Below are positions 18,891 through 30,239 of a DNA stretch of 64,000 bases, one piece after another (within the stretch, counting starts at the first letter, position 1; each line of letters starts with the position of its first letter). The stretch comes from Aedes albopictus (taxonomy: Eukaryota > Arthropoda > Insecta > Diptera > Culicidae): NCBI RefSeq assembly GCF_035046485.1, contig NC_085137.1:346012505-346076504 (forward strand). The letters run 5' to 3'. Under the pieces are notes generated by a model. That model saw only the letters and a list, made by a program, of their open reading frames with translations, was not told where the DNA came from and did not search any database. A program made the translations under genes and the position numbers.

Positions 18891-19648
18891 CTTAACAAGG
18901 AAGAATAAACTTAATTCACTTACATTTCACTGGCTTCCTCCATTACTACTTTCAGCCAGGAATAAGAACCTTCTGCAACTCGAGAAACGTAGCACTATGG
19001 TAGAAATATTCGACACAGAAAAGAAACAACTTCAGCAAAGTACATGGGAAAAGTTCAGCTCGTTGCCAGGAGGATGGAAACCGGGCAACTACTGACTGTG
19101 GCTATTCACTTGTGGCAATTGTGGAGCAATATTTTGCGTTTCTTTTGAAAGCAAACTTATCGTGCGCGCGTGCACTCCAGTAACGATGAAGAAATAGTTT
19201 GCGCGAGGATGCGCGAGAACTAAAAATTGATCAAAGAATAACTCTTTGCAGTTTGTGTACTGTGGAAATGTGACAGAGCTTCAAATAGTTGGGTATTGCG
19301 AGGCAAGGAAGGAGAGTTGACAGTGGTGTATTCATATCCTTGAATGGGGTTTAAAGAATATTCGAAAATAAGGAAGAGCAAGATTTTCTAATGCTTGACA
19401 AATTTACTAAGCTTTCATACCTGGTTCTTTCAATATTAATACAAATCCAACCTTTCATCCTTTAGATCTTTTGTCCAATCAATAGGACTGATTCGACCCT
19501 TTTACCCTTCGACCTTTTGTCTCATATACCTTTTGAACTTCGACCTTTCCTTATAACATTCGACAATATGCGTTTCTAGTAGTTTCGTGAGCATTTCAGG
19601 AGGTCAGAGGGTTTTTTATCTGTATTAACGAGCTTTTAACCCTAGTTC
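18891..19648. other. No gene recognised
   Basis: AT-rich non-coding sequence without visible repeats or open frames of interest. Confidence 0.5.
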
Positions 19649-19649
19649 A

Positions 19650-19757
19650 TCTCGGGACCCATGCTTCGTGAGTTTATCGGGAGTGAGATTCAACCCCAGT
19701 TCCTCGGCGTCAAAGGACGGGTGCCTAACCATCACACCAGGTTCACCCTGTTTGAGC
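19650..19757 (-). mobile_element. tRNA-derived SINE fragment
   Basis: On the minus strand, CCTGGTGTGATGGTTAGGCAC (A-box region) is followed about 35 nt later by GGGGTTGAATCTCACTCC (B box). This is the internal Pol III promoter layout of a tRNA-derived SINE. The body is truncated and merges into a degenerate array. The family differs from those at 16006 and 21117. Confidence 0.6.
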
Positions 19758-19883
19758 AGATTCAATGACTTCAAGGTTGTATCAGGGGGTTACAGGTCCA
19801 TTAAAAGTGGTTTTAAGAGAGTTTCAGAAGTACTTCCAGGATCGTTTCAAGGATTTCAAGAGGTTTTAAGGGAGTTTTGGGCT

Positions 19884-20243
19884 TTAAGGCGAAACTGGAA
19901 GGATTTTCTCATTTTTTTGGTTTTTGAATTTTTATTAAATAACGAAGCAATATTTTCAAAATCGGTTTTCGTACACATGTAGAGTATGGATCAAGGTTTC
20001 TTTTGATTTTTTTTTGTGGTGGAAAATGTTTTAAATTTTTGCGGAAACCATTTTTTTGTGAAATTTTGTTCAAAAATGGTTTCTGCAAAAACGAAAAATA
20101 TTTTCCACCACAAAAAAAAATAGAAAATACCTTGATCCATACTCTACATGTGTACGAAAACCGATTTTGAAACTATTGCTTCGTTATTTAATAAAAATAA
20201 ATAAAAACCGAAAAGTGAGGAAATGCTTCCAGTTTCGCCTTAA
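19884..20243. mobile_element. Foldback MITE with TTAA ends
   Basis: 360 bp, flanked by TTAA, with long inverted arms (TTAAGGCGAAACTGG ... CCAGTTTCGCCTTAA). The arms stay paired through the centre near 20055, including a poly(T)/poly(A) run and a 'ggaaaccatttttttgtg' stem. TTAA duplication is typical of piggyBac-type mobilisation. Confidence 0.8.
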
Positions 20244-20491
20244 GGACAGACTTGTTAGAATCCCAAAATGGCCGCCACAATGGCCGGCTTTGGCAACTAC
20301 TCACGATTTCGAGGGCACAAATCTCTTCGTAAACAGAACCAGCGCACCTGAGCTTCTTATTTTAAGCTTATTACAAGTGAGCAAGAGCAGAATAATATAA
20401 TGCACTGTTGTTTGACGCTTGCTTCATGAGATTTGTGCGTTTGAAGTTCTGATGCACTGTTGAAGCGGGATTTCAAGACGTTTGTCCTTAA
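20240..20491 (+). mobile_element. TTAA-flanked MITE, copy 1
   Basis: 252 bp, beginning TTAAGGACAGACTTGTTAG and ending GTTTGTCCTTAA. Shares its left TTAA with the preceding MITE. A second copy in reverse orientation is at 21274-21500; both contain 'aatggccgcc' near one end and 'gatttgtgcgtt' inside. Confidence 0.75.
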
Positions 20492-20559
20492 GGGTACGAA
20501 CAAAAAAACGAAAAACGATCAAATCTGACTATACGTGTCAATGGTTGCTACTCCGTGAT

Positions 20560-21187
20560 TGATCCAAGCTGGTACAATTGCACTGAGATCCAATTGAATA
20601 AGGGGCTGGGACACTCCACTTATTCTCAAAGTGCAATTTAAGCAGCTCATACATTTTTGGATCAATAACGGCACCGGCCACGTCCTTATAGTCAGTTGGG
20701 AAGGGAAAGGAATGTTAGAGTGTGCTGGTTGTTGCTACTAAAGACCGAGATCACTTCTGAATCTCCACAACCAGCACGGACTGGGGTATTTGTTAGAAGG
20801 AAAGGATGGGAGATCTGGGAGTCACCGTTGGGTCGGTGATGCGATCCATGGATAGTGGATATTTTTATAGTGTTCGAACGTGATAGATTGTTGGTGATTA
20901 CTATGAAGGAGCGGCACAGCTCGCTTTAGTTGCATAACTTGTAGGCGTATATACACTGTGCTGTGGAAGTCGGAAGGAAAGGAAACGAATTTTTGCAATT
21001 CGTTTCTGGTTCTAGCGATGGCTATGAACATATGAATATACATGAGTTGTATATGTAGAGAGGAGAGAAAGGGCGAAAAAGTGGATTGAAAGATACAAAG
21101 TAGGATGAAAGGGACGGGCCAGGGATTGAACCCATGGCCTTCTGCATATGAATCAGAAGTGGTAGCCACTAGACCACCAAGCCGGTC
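20560..21187 (-). mobile_element. Feilai-like tRNA-derived SINE
   Basis: The minus-strand start (21187 leftward) reads GGCTTGGTGGTCTAGTGGC (A box), an anticodon-like arm and GGGTTCAATCCC (B box). It continues into a tRNA-unrelated body that recalls the Aedes Feilai SINE. The body may be composite: the segment 20675-20760 is also found, truncated, at 50325-50390. The left end is uncertain. Confidence 0.7.
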
Positions 21188-21273
21188 TAGGAGTTTTTGG
21201 GCTTTAAGGGTAATCAGAGTTCATAAGGAGCATTTCAGAATGCTTCGGGGAGTATTAGAGACGTTTTTGCCAT

Positions 21274-21500
21274 TTAAGGACACACATCTTAAAATCCCGG
21301 TTCAACAGTGCATCAGAACTTCAGACACACAAATCTCAAGAAGTGAGGATTTTATTATTCTGTTCTAACTCACTTGTAATAAGCTTAAAATAAGAAGATC
21401 AGCTGCGCTGGTTTTGTTTACTAAGAGATTTGTGCGTTCGAAATCGTGAGTAGGTCCAAAGTAGGCGGCCATTTTGGAATTCTAACAAGTCTGTCCTTAA
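21274..21500 (-). mobile_element. TTAA-flanked MITE, copy 2 (reverse orientation)
   Basis: 227 bp, TTAAGGACACACATC ... GACTTGTTAG complement ending CTGTCCTTAA. Same family as 20240-20491 but inverted. The two copies bracket the SINE. Confidence 0.75.
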
Positions 21501-22385
21501 ATGGATGTTGAGAGGTTTTAGGAACGTTCCAGGGAAGTTTCAACGGCACTTCAGGGGATTTAATGTGGTTTTAAGAGGATTCTTTAAAAAATCCGTTGTG
21601 GTTTCAAGAGGCTCCGGGGTCAGGGTAACACTACAGCCACCGTATCATAAAATGGCTCAAAAATAACTTAAAACGCCCTTGAAACCCACTGGAACCCTTA
21701 GTAAAACCCGCATCAGCCTCTTATAACTCACTGAACTCGTCTAAAACCTCCATGTAACGTCCTGTAACTGCCTTTTAGATCCCCTGCAGCCCCCGAAATG
21801 TTCATGAAACACCTCAGATCGCCCCTGCAACCCGTCCGCTAGTACTCCTATAAAACCCCCCTGAAATCTATTGAATACACCATAAGTACCTCAGAAACGC
21901 TCTTGAAACTCCCTGAAAACTTGTACATAGGTATTTCACTAACACGCTCAGGTTCATCACTCCAGAAGCCCCTAAACGCTCCTAAAATTTCTAAAAACCC
22001 CTCTGAAACGCTGCTGGAACTACTTAAAACACCCAGAAATGCAATGAAACCTCTTTAAGCCCCGTGGAACTCTTTAAAAAGCTCCTGGAGTCTCATGAAT
22101 ATCTCTAAAACGTTCCTGAAAACCAATGTAGAGCTAGTTGGAATGCCCTAAAACTCCCCGAAACCCAATAAAACCAGATAGAACTCACTGAAATTCACCT
22201 GAACCAACCCCATGAAACTCCCGGAAACGCTCAAGAGGTTTGTTTGAACCCTCCGAAACGTCTTTCTGAAGCCTACTTTAACTCTGTAGAAATCGTCCGG
22301 GCAACTGAAACCGCTTTTAAAATGGACCTAGGACGTCCCTCAAATACTCCTGAAAATCTCTGAATCCCTGAATCTGAAATTCCTC
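21501..22385. repeat. Degenerate 'cctgaaactcc' tandem array
   Basis: Roughly 10-12-bp irregular units ('ctgaaacccc', 'cctaaaactcc') throughout, decayed. The pattern already appears on the complementary strand at 19770-19880 and 21186-21270, so the MITEs and SINE between may have inserted into one older array. Confidence 0.6.
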
Positions 22386-22389
22386 TTCC

Positions 22390-23870
22390 TCACACACATC
22401 AAGGGACCCCGATAACATTCTGGATTTTTGCGACAGGTGGCGCTAATGAACCTTACAATTGTAAAAATTTGGTATCTTAAAATTCGGAGAACATTTGTCT
22501 CCGTTTAAATTGATCCAAAACATTCAGGGCTAATTCGATGGTAAACTGATTGATTCCGGATTGATAAAAAATCAAGAGTTATGCGACGAAAAGTTATTTA
22601 TTTTGGATTTTTTGTTAGCTTGCGCCTAATAATATAATAAGAGTTCGCGGATTTTTTCGTATAGTGTTAAACAGTCTTCCCAAACGAACACCGAACTCGC
22701 TAAGTACTGCTGTATTTATACTCCGCCTGTACTCCGACTTCTTGTTTAAACCGCAACACACAAATCTGTACCCCAACGTGTACTAATGATCAAGTTTCGT
22801 TTTAAACACAAGTACGAACTTGTGTATCGCGCGAAACGAAGTGGGAAGCGATCGTATCGTGCCAAAAAGAACTTCCTCGAACGACGATTGACAGTTCAGC
22901 ACCACTCATCTACCAATCCGAATGTCACTTCGGGTTTCATTCTCCGTTTGCGCTCGGTTCGATTTTCGTTTTGTACTTGTACAAGTTTTGTACTTGAGTA
23001 CGCTTGGGTACGGAGTACGCCAGCAAACACGGGTACTCCGAAGTTTGGCGTTTGACGTTCAACACAAGTACGATAAAACGTACAGAAGTTGAACATGGGT
23101 TGAGTTCGTGGGAAGACTGTGTAGCACGCAAAATGCGGCTAAGAATTTTCCCGTCTTCTGCTTCGTTCCCTGGCTCCAAAAACAGATGGCTTAAGCGCCA
23201 CCTCCGAAGAGGACCGTCTGTCGAGTTATGTATGCCCGGCAAGAAACCCAACCTCAGGGCGTTGGTTTATAAGAGACCAAATAGCGATTTAGGGACGATA
23301 CAGAAAACTCAAAAGTACGGCTAATCGAGATATCTCACTCACTCGACACGTTTTACAAAAAGTTTACTCCACACAACAAAAATTCACAATTACCTTTTTC
23401 TTATTCACATACACGCACACACGAACTATCTTGACCGCACGTAACCTTTGACAAAGGTTATTGAACTGGCTAACTGGCTAACGGAAAGGAACAAAGTAAC
23501 ATTAAATTCAATCTTAAAGACTTCTCACATTTGATATAACATACTCAATTAAACACACCGCGAAACTAAACTTAGAACACGCACTCCCGCCTCTTCCACG
23601 GTCCAGGTCAAAATGGACGAGTAGAAGTTCTGTAGGTCCTCAGATAAGGTCGGATCCCAAGACTTCGTGGCCGGAAATACGTAAAATTACAGAAGAAATT
23701 TTACGATCTTTTCCAACGACAATTCTCATCAACCACGAATGAGAACCGAAAAAAATGCTATCTCTTTCACTTTCATACTCATCTGAATGATCTGTATCGC
23801 TCCATCTATTTTTAAATACCCGATCCAATTTTATCGAGAGAGTTCGGGCTTGAACATTGAACCTCGAGAT
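22390..23870. other. No gene recognised
   Basis: Contains a patch at 22790-23060 with short palindromes built on 'acaagta/tacttgt' and mixed frames of up to 106 codons (23004-23324) that resemble nothing known. No TE boundary could be defined. Confidence 0.45.
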
Positions 23871-23877
23871 TGTTCGG

Positions 23878-23910
23878 GTTTCGTGGTGTAGTGGATAGAG
23901 CAGCAGGGAT
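23878..23910 (+). mobile_element. tRNA-like A-box fragment
   Basis: TCGTGGTGTAGTGGATAGAGC resembles a tRNA A-box/D-arm but runs straight into a (TGTGTA)n-like tract with no B box. It is a truncated SINE head or tRNA fragment. Confidence 0.35.
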
Positions 23911-23929
23911 TTTATGTGTATGTGTAAGT

Positions 23930-25095
23930 TTATGTGTTTATGTGTATTTATTGAAGGCGACTTGCATGCAAGTTGTATGCGGGTTTAACGGTGCATGTCA
24001 TTTCGAATGGTGACATTGAATATCGCAAAACATTTATAGTGAACTTTGGAATTCAGTACATTTGACAATGAAAACAATAAATTCAAATGAAAAATAAATT
24101 ACCACGAATAATAAATTAACATTGAAGAACATAAAAATATTTAATTTAATATACAATTTATGTACATTTTATGTACATTTTATATAATTTATTGAATAAA
24201 TCTTAAAATAATATTTACACAAAAGTGACCATGCTACAACTGGTGTTAAGATATTTCCAATAATTGCTCTGATGGTTGTAAAAAAAAGTTGACATATAAC
24301 TCGGTGAGCTCGTTTCATAGTATTTCTTCTATATATTCTTAACACCAGCCTTGCCTGATTGTAAGGCTGAATACTTTTGGAAAGGAACCAACCATAGTTT
24401 GCGTAGATAGTTCCAAGATATAGAAAGAGCTTCGTTGAATAAACTCAAACCCAAGAATAATGCAATCGATTGAATAAATTTGAAACTTGTGTGTCATTAT
24501 CGATGTTTTTAGGTAAGGCTCTAATTTCCGTCTAGCTGAGCATCGACCAACAATGTTCGATTCTATTCTTGCACCTCGCCTAATGTCTCATAGCCAATGT
24601 GGTTTCAATAACTAGTTTATAAATTAACATCCAAGTTATGTAAAAAAAATTGAAAGAACTCAAAAATGATTTAACCGTAGGTGCTTTTTTCGAAAAGTCG
24701 GATAAATTCTTAGCAATTCTATTCAAATCATATGTTCAAAGTACTATATCAGAAAACTTTTTAATTGAGATGGATGTAGCTTTGGAATAACGACCAAAAT
24801 GTTTCAATTAATATTTTTTTCTCTCATAGTGCAACGAAGAAATCTTTCTCTATCGTTGTCGTATGCAGAAAATCCTTGCACACATTTGCTTGCATCCTTC
24901 CAAGACGAAGAGAACTTGTTGTTTCCATTCTACAGACGGAAAAAAGCGATTGATTTGAATAATTTAACAGCTTTTGCTGCATTATGTAGCAGTGAAATTC
25001 AACTTTGAAGTACCACAGACCTTTTGTGGTATGTGAATTGAAGGTTAGTTCAACTAGTCGAAAGTGAAAATTGAACGGTGATGAAGAACGATCCG
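23930..25095. other. AT-rich DNA, no gene
   Basis: Contains a TGTGTATGTGT-type simple repeat (23914-23955) and a short inverted repeat 'ctggtgttaagat...cttaacaccag' (about 24240-24350). Nothing else supported. Confidence 0.5.
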
Positions 25096-25097
25096 GC

Positions 25098-25375
25098 TAG
25101 CTGCTGCTTTGGTGCGGTTGCCTTCGTCGTATGCAGAACGAGAAAAATGTTCAACTCGTAAGTGGAGTGACATTAAAAACGTGAAATTTCGCCTATTTTT
25201 TTTTTAATTTTTAGTGCTAGAAGGGGGCTGCTTATTGATATCCTACATTTTTTTGATTCCACCTGATGAGCCATTGGCAAAGGTAAGTTGGAATATCTGC
25301 AATTGTTGGCTATTTTCCGTCTAATATGACGTGAATCAGCGCATAAGACGAAGTAAATTTCTACCCTGAATTCCT
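25098..25375 (+). repeat. Dispersed repeat, copy 1 (uninterrupted)
   Basis: Shares blocks with 60448-60980: 'tgctgctttggtgcggt', 'aactcgtaagt', 'ttattgata', 'ggcaa...gtaagttggaatatctg' and 'aatcagcgcata'. This copy lacks the 260-bp insertion found in the other one. Family unknown. Confidence 0.7.
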
Positions 25376-25379
25376 CAAC

Positions 25380-27060
25380 AATCTTAATTATGCTCTATTC
25401 GATCTATCAAACAAACCAAGAATTTAGGGTTGTCCTTTTAGAATAGAAATGAATGGTGAAAAGATCAACGTGTTTGTCAATCCAGAGCATTATCTAGAAG
25501 ATTTTCCCAGACTAACAGTCCATTCCTAAATCAACGATCACACTGAATTTCTCATTTTTTCATCTCTTTCGGATTCATCAACGACAGTCAACCACCAACA
25601 GCGCTTTATTGAAACCACATGTTCGTCTGCTGAAACAAAACAAACCACCAGGCAAATGGAGCTACAAATGCGTTGTTTTGTGAACTTAATGGGAAAACTG
25701 CTCATCCTTCTCCGATGATTGTCCGGCCGGCGGCGGCGGCAGTCGATGTGGAATGATGAGCAAGCAAGTGCAAAAAAAACCGTAGGTAGGTACCTATCTC
25801 TCTTCTGTACGCACTTGAAATGAGTGGTCTTCGCATAAAACAAGCAAAACCCAAAACCAACGCACAGAAGCCTTCTCGGTGTTGACAATCGATACACACA
25901 TTTCCGAAATTGTTCCGACGGTTGCTTCCTTCAATCAGGCGATCGATCGATGGCGATGGCAGGTGCGTCGCTGCCTGGCTTGGAATTGGATCTCGCACGA
26001 ATCGTATTCGAAAAAAACGGCAAGGAATCAAATAAAAGGATGAGAATGATTGGCTGAAGGCAAAATTGCATGAATGTCGGTTTCTCACTCTGTGCATCAT
26101 TTGAGGATTGAAATGAAGAACAATCATTGGATTGATATTGAATGGATGGTGATTGTTTCCTGAGTATGATCTGTTTTCTTAGTAGCTTTCTTTAAGAATT
26201 TGAATTGCATGTGTCTTCTTTTTTGTCTTGTTTCTTTACTGCTTTTTGTGTAATTCTGTGAAAGGCATCAGGTTCGATCATCAAATCAGTACGCGAATTC
26301 CGGCGCACATTTTCTTCGAAGAGAAACCCAGGTCTACTTCGGAACGCGAACGTGAAATTTCTACCAATATGGACAGTCATATACAGCGCAAACTTAACAG
26401 ACAATGTCAGAACACGATTTTCCGGCGAAATTTCGGATCACAGGCGAAATATCTACCTAGTTTATGACCTTAAATGGATTTGTCACTTTCAAATTTTCTT
26501 ATCAACAAGACACTAGAAGAAGCGACTTTTTATGTGCAATATAAAAATTAAAATTTTTAAGAATCCGCCAAGAAATTCACACACAAATAACAAGACACAG
26601 TTCGTGGACTTCCTCTTTGGAGAAACATACACAATCCTCAACTGCCATTCGGCACCGAACCCGGCGTATGCAAATGACATTGAAATGCGCGTAGCGCTCG
26701 CAATCCGTTTTGCTTTGATCAAAATGACAAAAAGTTTTTGCAACCATTCGAGAACTAGACAACAACAACAGCAACAAATGGATACTGTGTGTCCTTTGGA
26801 GCCTGAGGGGTCATATATGACCCCAACATAGAAACGGCTATATAAATTCACACATTCAATAACAGAATACTATCTTAGGCAAAGTTGTTGCAAATCGATT
26901 CCTCTATTAAGGAAAAATGGGAATATTTGTATTTAAGACTTCATTGACAACCGAGAACATCCTGAACACCATGAAGTTCGGAGAAACGAACTAATTGACA
27001 TACCAATTGTTCTAAAAGCTGAATTTGGATATGGGTTACGTTCATGTGTATGCATTCAAT
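25380..27060. other. No gene recognised
   Basis: Non-repetitive sequence with short frames only (up to 141 codons on the minus strand at 25702-26127), none resembling a known protein. Includes CGG- and CAA-rich microsatellite patches near 25725 and 26760. Confidence 0.45.
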
Positions 27061-27468
27061 CATCGTCAAGAATATCAAAGGTGTTTTATATTCTCGTATG
27101 TTCTAGGTGTTCCACACTGTTCGATGATGAAGTTCTTCAAATCTACAAGTCTACTTGATATTATTATAAACTTTTGGGACATTCAGGGTCGTCCAAACTG
27201 TCCAATTAGGAAATCCTTCAAATCTACAAGAATAACTTTGTGTTTTCACCATAAATAATAGCATTGCATAATCTGCTGGGACCCGTAAGGCTCTTGAAAT
27301 CTCAAATGTCTCTTGGAGACACTATTACATATATGTAGATATATTCCAGGTCAGCCAAACTACCTTGAAGTTTAGAACTTCAGGTCTACATTCCAAACAG
27401 CAGCCATATCTGCTATACTGTAACGTTGCATATTTAAACCGTTGGTATTGGACCAATCTGAAGTCTTA

Positions 27469-27659
27469 TTCTTCTTCTTTACGGCTCGACGTTCTCAATG
27501 GAACTTGGCCTGCCTCTCCTCAACTTAGTGTTCTTTGAGCACTTCCTCAGTTATTAAATGAAGGGTTTTCGTTGCCTACCATTGCATGAATTTGTATATT
27601 GTGAGGCAAGTACAATGATAAACTATGGAAATTTTCCCGACTGGAACGGGAATCGAACC
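27469..27659 (-). mobile_element. tRNA-derived SINE, 5' truncated at the B box
   Basis: On the minus strand it starts in the B box (GGTTCGATTCCCGTTCC) and runs through a tRNA-unrelated body ending near 27469 in 'aagaagaagaat'. The adjoining satellite monomer resumes on each side. It complements the head-only fragment at 16006-16075. Confidence 0.7.
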
Positions 27660-28104
27660 TTCGTCAAGAACATCAAAATGTGTTTTATATTCTGAGATGT
27701 TTTAGGTATTCCAAACTGTCCTGTAGAAAAGTCCTTCAAATCTACAAGAACAATTTTAGGTGTTTCCGCCATAAATAATAGAATTACATAATCTACTGGA
27801 ATCCGTAAAACTCTTGAAATCTGCAATGTCATCTATAGACACTATAGGGATGTTCCAGGTCAGTCAAACTATATTGAAGTTCAGAACTTCAGATCTACAC
27901 TCGTAACAGTTGCCATATCTGTTACATTGAGTAACGTTGCATAATCTACCGCGCTTACTGGACCAAACTGAAGTCTACTTAAAATTATTTTAAACCTCTG
28001 GGACATACGACCCAAATTGTCCTATAATGAAGTCTTTAAAATCTACCAGAATAACTTTGTGTTTTCACCATAAGGAATAGCATTGCATAATCTGCTGGGA
28101 CCCG

Positions 28105-28313
28105 TTAAGGACAAGGTATTTGGAGTACATTACTTAAAATTTCTAGAGCACCGTTTTTTAGAACCGTTGAACGGATTTGGATTAAAATACATCACGCTGT
28201 TGACAACCACTGAACAATTAGCGTGATGCATTTTCATCCCAATCCGTTCAACGGTTCTAAAAAGCGGTGCTCTAGAAATTTTGAGCTATGTACTCCAAAT
28301 ACCTTGTCCTTAA
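28105..28313. mobile_element. TTAA foldback MITE inside the satellite
   Basis: 209 bp with near-perfect inverted arms (TTAAGGACAAGGTATTTGG ... CCAAATACCTTGTCCTTAA). Removing it and one TTAA leaves 'gggacccgttaagctcttgaaa', the normal satellite sequence seen in a neighbouring monomer ('gggacccgtaaggctcttgaaa'), so the empty site is documented. Confidence 0.9.
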
Positions 28314-28352
28314 GCTCTTGAAAACTCAAATGTCACTTAGAGACACTATAGG

Positions 28353-29573
28353 TACACTCCCGTTCAAAAGTTTGGGGTCACCCCCTCAAAAACATGTCAT
28401 TTTTTTAGGCCCATATCTCCGCCAATTTGCGTCCGATTTCAAAACCCTAGGTTTCATTCAAAAGATAATAAGTCAAAGAAACTTTGAACATGATTTAAAA
28501 AAAAACTTTTTCAAAAAACTTTGTATGTAAACTTAACCCAAAGTTGCCAAATTTTCTAAAAAATGAATATAAACTTACGGCAGTGTCGCTGGAAGTTGGG
28601 TCGACCAAATTTTAAGATGAGAGCGGTAATATGACCCATTTTCTATTAGCTTTCAACTGCTTTTTACAGAACTTAGCTAAAAAATCTAGAAAAAAAGTTA
28701 TTAAGTAAATTAATCCTTGATGTCATCGACCAAAAGTTTGGGGTCACCCCTCAATATGATGTATCGGCCAAAAGTTTGGGGTCACTATCGTAAAACATGG
28801 AAAAGTGATTTGTTGATATCTTTGTCATCTTTCATTCAATTTTAATTCTTCTTGGCTTATTTGAAACAAAATGAATGATACTTACTGCATAGGCATTGAA
28901 CCACACATATTTGTTGAAATTAACATACTAAAACTTAACGTAAAGTTGCCTCGTTTTTTGAAGCGTGGTAAAATGTGCTAACTTTACATAACATTTTTAT
29001 ATACAAAAATCGTTAAATACGTTAAGTTGAAGACATCAAACGTAAATTTAGTTAATTAACTTTGAAATGAGCCAAAAATAATTAAAATTGAACTATAGAT
29101 GACGAAGATATCAACAAATTACTTTTCCATGTTTTACGAAAGTGACCCCAAACTTTTGGCCGATACATCATATTGAGGGGTGACCCCAAACTTTTGGTCG
29201 ATGACATCAAGGATTAATTTACTTAATAACTTTTTTTCTAGATTTTTTAGCTAAGTTCTGTAAAAAGCAGTTGAAAGCTAATAGAAAGTGGGTCATATTA
29301 CCGCTCTCATCCTTAAATTTGGTCGACCCAACTTCCAGCGACACTGCCGTAAGTTTATATTCTTTTTTTAGAAAATTTGGCAACTTTGGGTTAAGTTTAC
29401 ATACAAAATTTTTTGAAAAAGTTTCTTTTAAATCATGTTCAAAGTTTCTTTGACTTATTATCTTTTGAATGAAACCTAGGGTTTTGAAATCGGACGCAAA
29501 TTGGCGGAGATATGGGCCTAAAAAAATGACATGTTTTTGAGGGGGTGACCCCAAACTTTTGAACGGGAGTGTA
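28353..29573. mobile_element. 1.22-kb palindromic TA-flanked element
   Basis: Arms of about 500-600 bp start at TACACTCCCGTTCAAAAGTT and are nearly identical in inverted orientation, with a loop around 28880-29060. TA duplicates at both ends restore the satellite 'actataggtatattccagg'. The motif CAAAAGTTTGGGGTCAC occurs three times per arm (about 28363, 28733, 28771), as in Tc1/mariner termini with internal direct repeats. There is no transposase frame. The inner pair of motifs suggests an element nested in, or built on, another. Confidence 0.85.
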
Positions 29574-30239
29574 TATTCCAGGTTAACCAAATTACCTTGG
29601 AGTTCAGAACTTCAGGTCTACATTCGTAACAGCAGCCATATCTGCTATACAACGTCGCATATTTCACCGTAGGTATTGGACTATTCTGAAGTCTATTCGA
29701 TATTATTATAAATCCTTGGGATATACAGGGTCGTCTAAACTGTCCTATAATGAAGTCCTTCAAGTCTTCAAGAAAAAAAAACTTTTTGTTTTTTTTACAT
29801 TAAATAATAACATTTCATAATCTGCAGGGATTTGTGAAGGTATTGAAATCTCAAATGTCATTTAGAGAAATTATAGGAATATTCCAGGTCACTATCTTGA
29901 AGTTCAGAGTTTCAGGTCTACACTTGTGATAGCAGCCATATCTGATATATGTACTGAGTAACGTTGCATAATCAATCGCGGTTAATGGACCAATCCGAAG
30001 TCTTATATATATTTTTATGAACCTTTGGGACATTAAGGGTCGTCTCAACTGTCCTGAAGTTTAGCTCTTGACAGTAACACTAGTTATTCTACAATGAACT
30101 CTAACAGTACACATCCAACTTCGGAAATTCATTCGGAAATTTTCTTCAGAGATTTGTTTAGTGAGTCCTTTTATTATATGAATTTCACAAAGAATTATTT
30201 CAAAGCATCTTTCACGATGTACTTCTGAAATGTATACAC

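Larger units (their letters stand above)
27062..30060. repeat. ~300-bp tandem satellite interrupted by three insertions
   Basis: Monomers carry 'tgtcctataatgaagtcc', 'ttcaaatctacaagaataac', 'gcataatctgctggga', 'ttccaggtcagtcaaact' and 'cagcagccatatctg'. The landmark near 'aagtccttcaaatctac' occurs at about 27200, 27715, 28017 and 29745. After subtracting the SINE (27469-27659), the MITE (28105-28313) and the palindrome (28353-29573), spacing is about 300-320 bp. A more decayed relative is at 31640-31960. Confidence 0.8.

Noticed and set aside
21117..21187. Functional tRNA gene
   Set aside because: The sequence continues into a Feilai-like SINE body; the acceptor stem is not formed.
29219..29590. 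123-codon minus-strand frame and its plus-strand twin at 28288-28530
   Set aside because: The same peptide appears from both arms of a non-coding palindrome; it reflects the inverted repeat.
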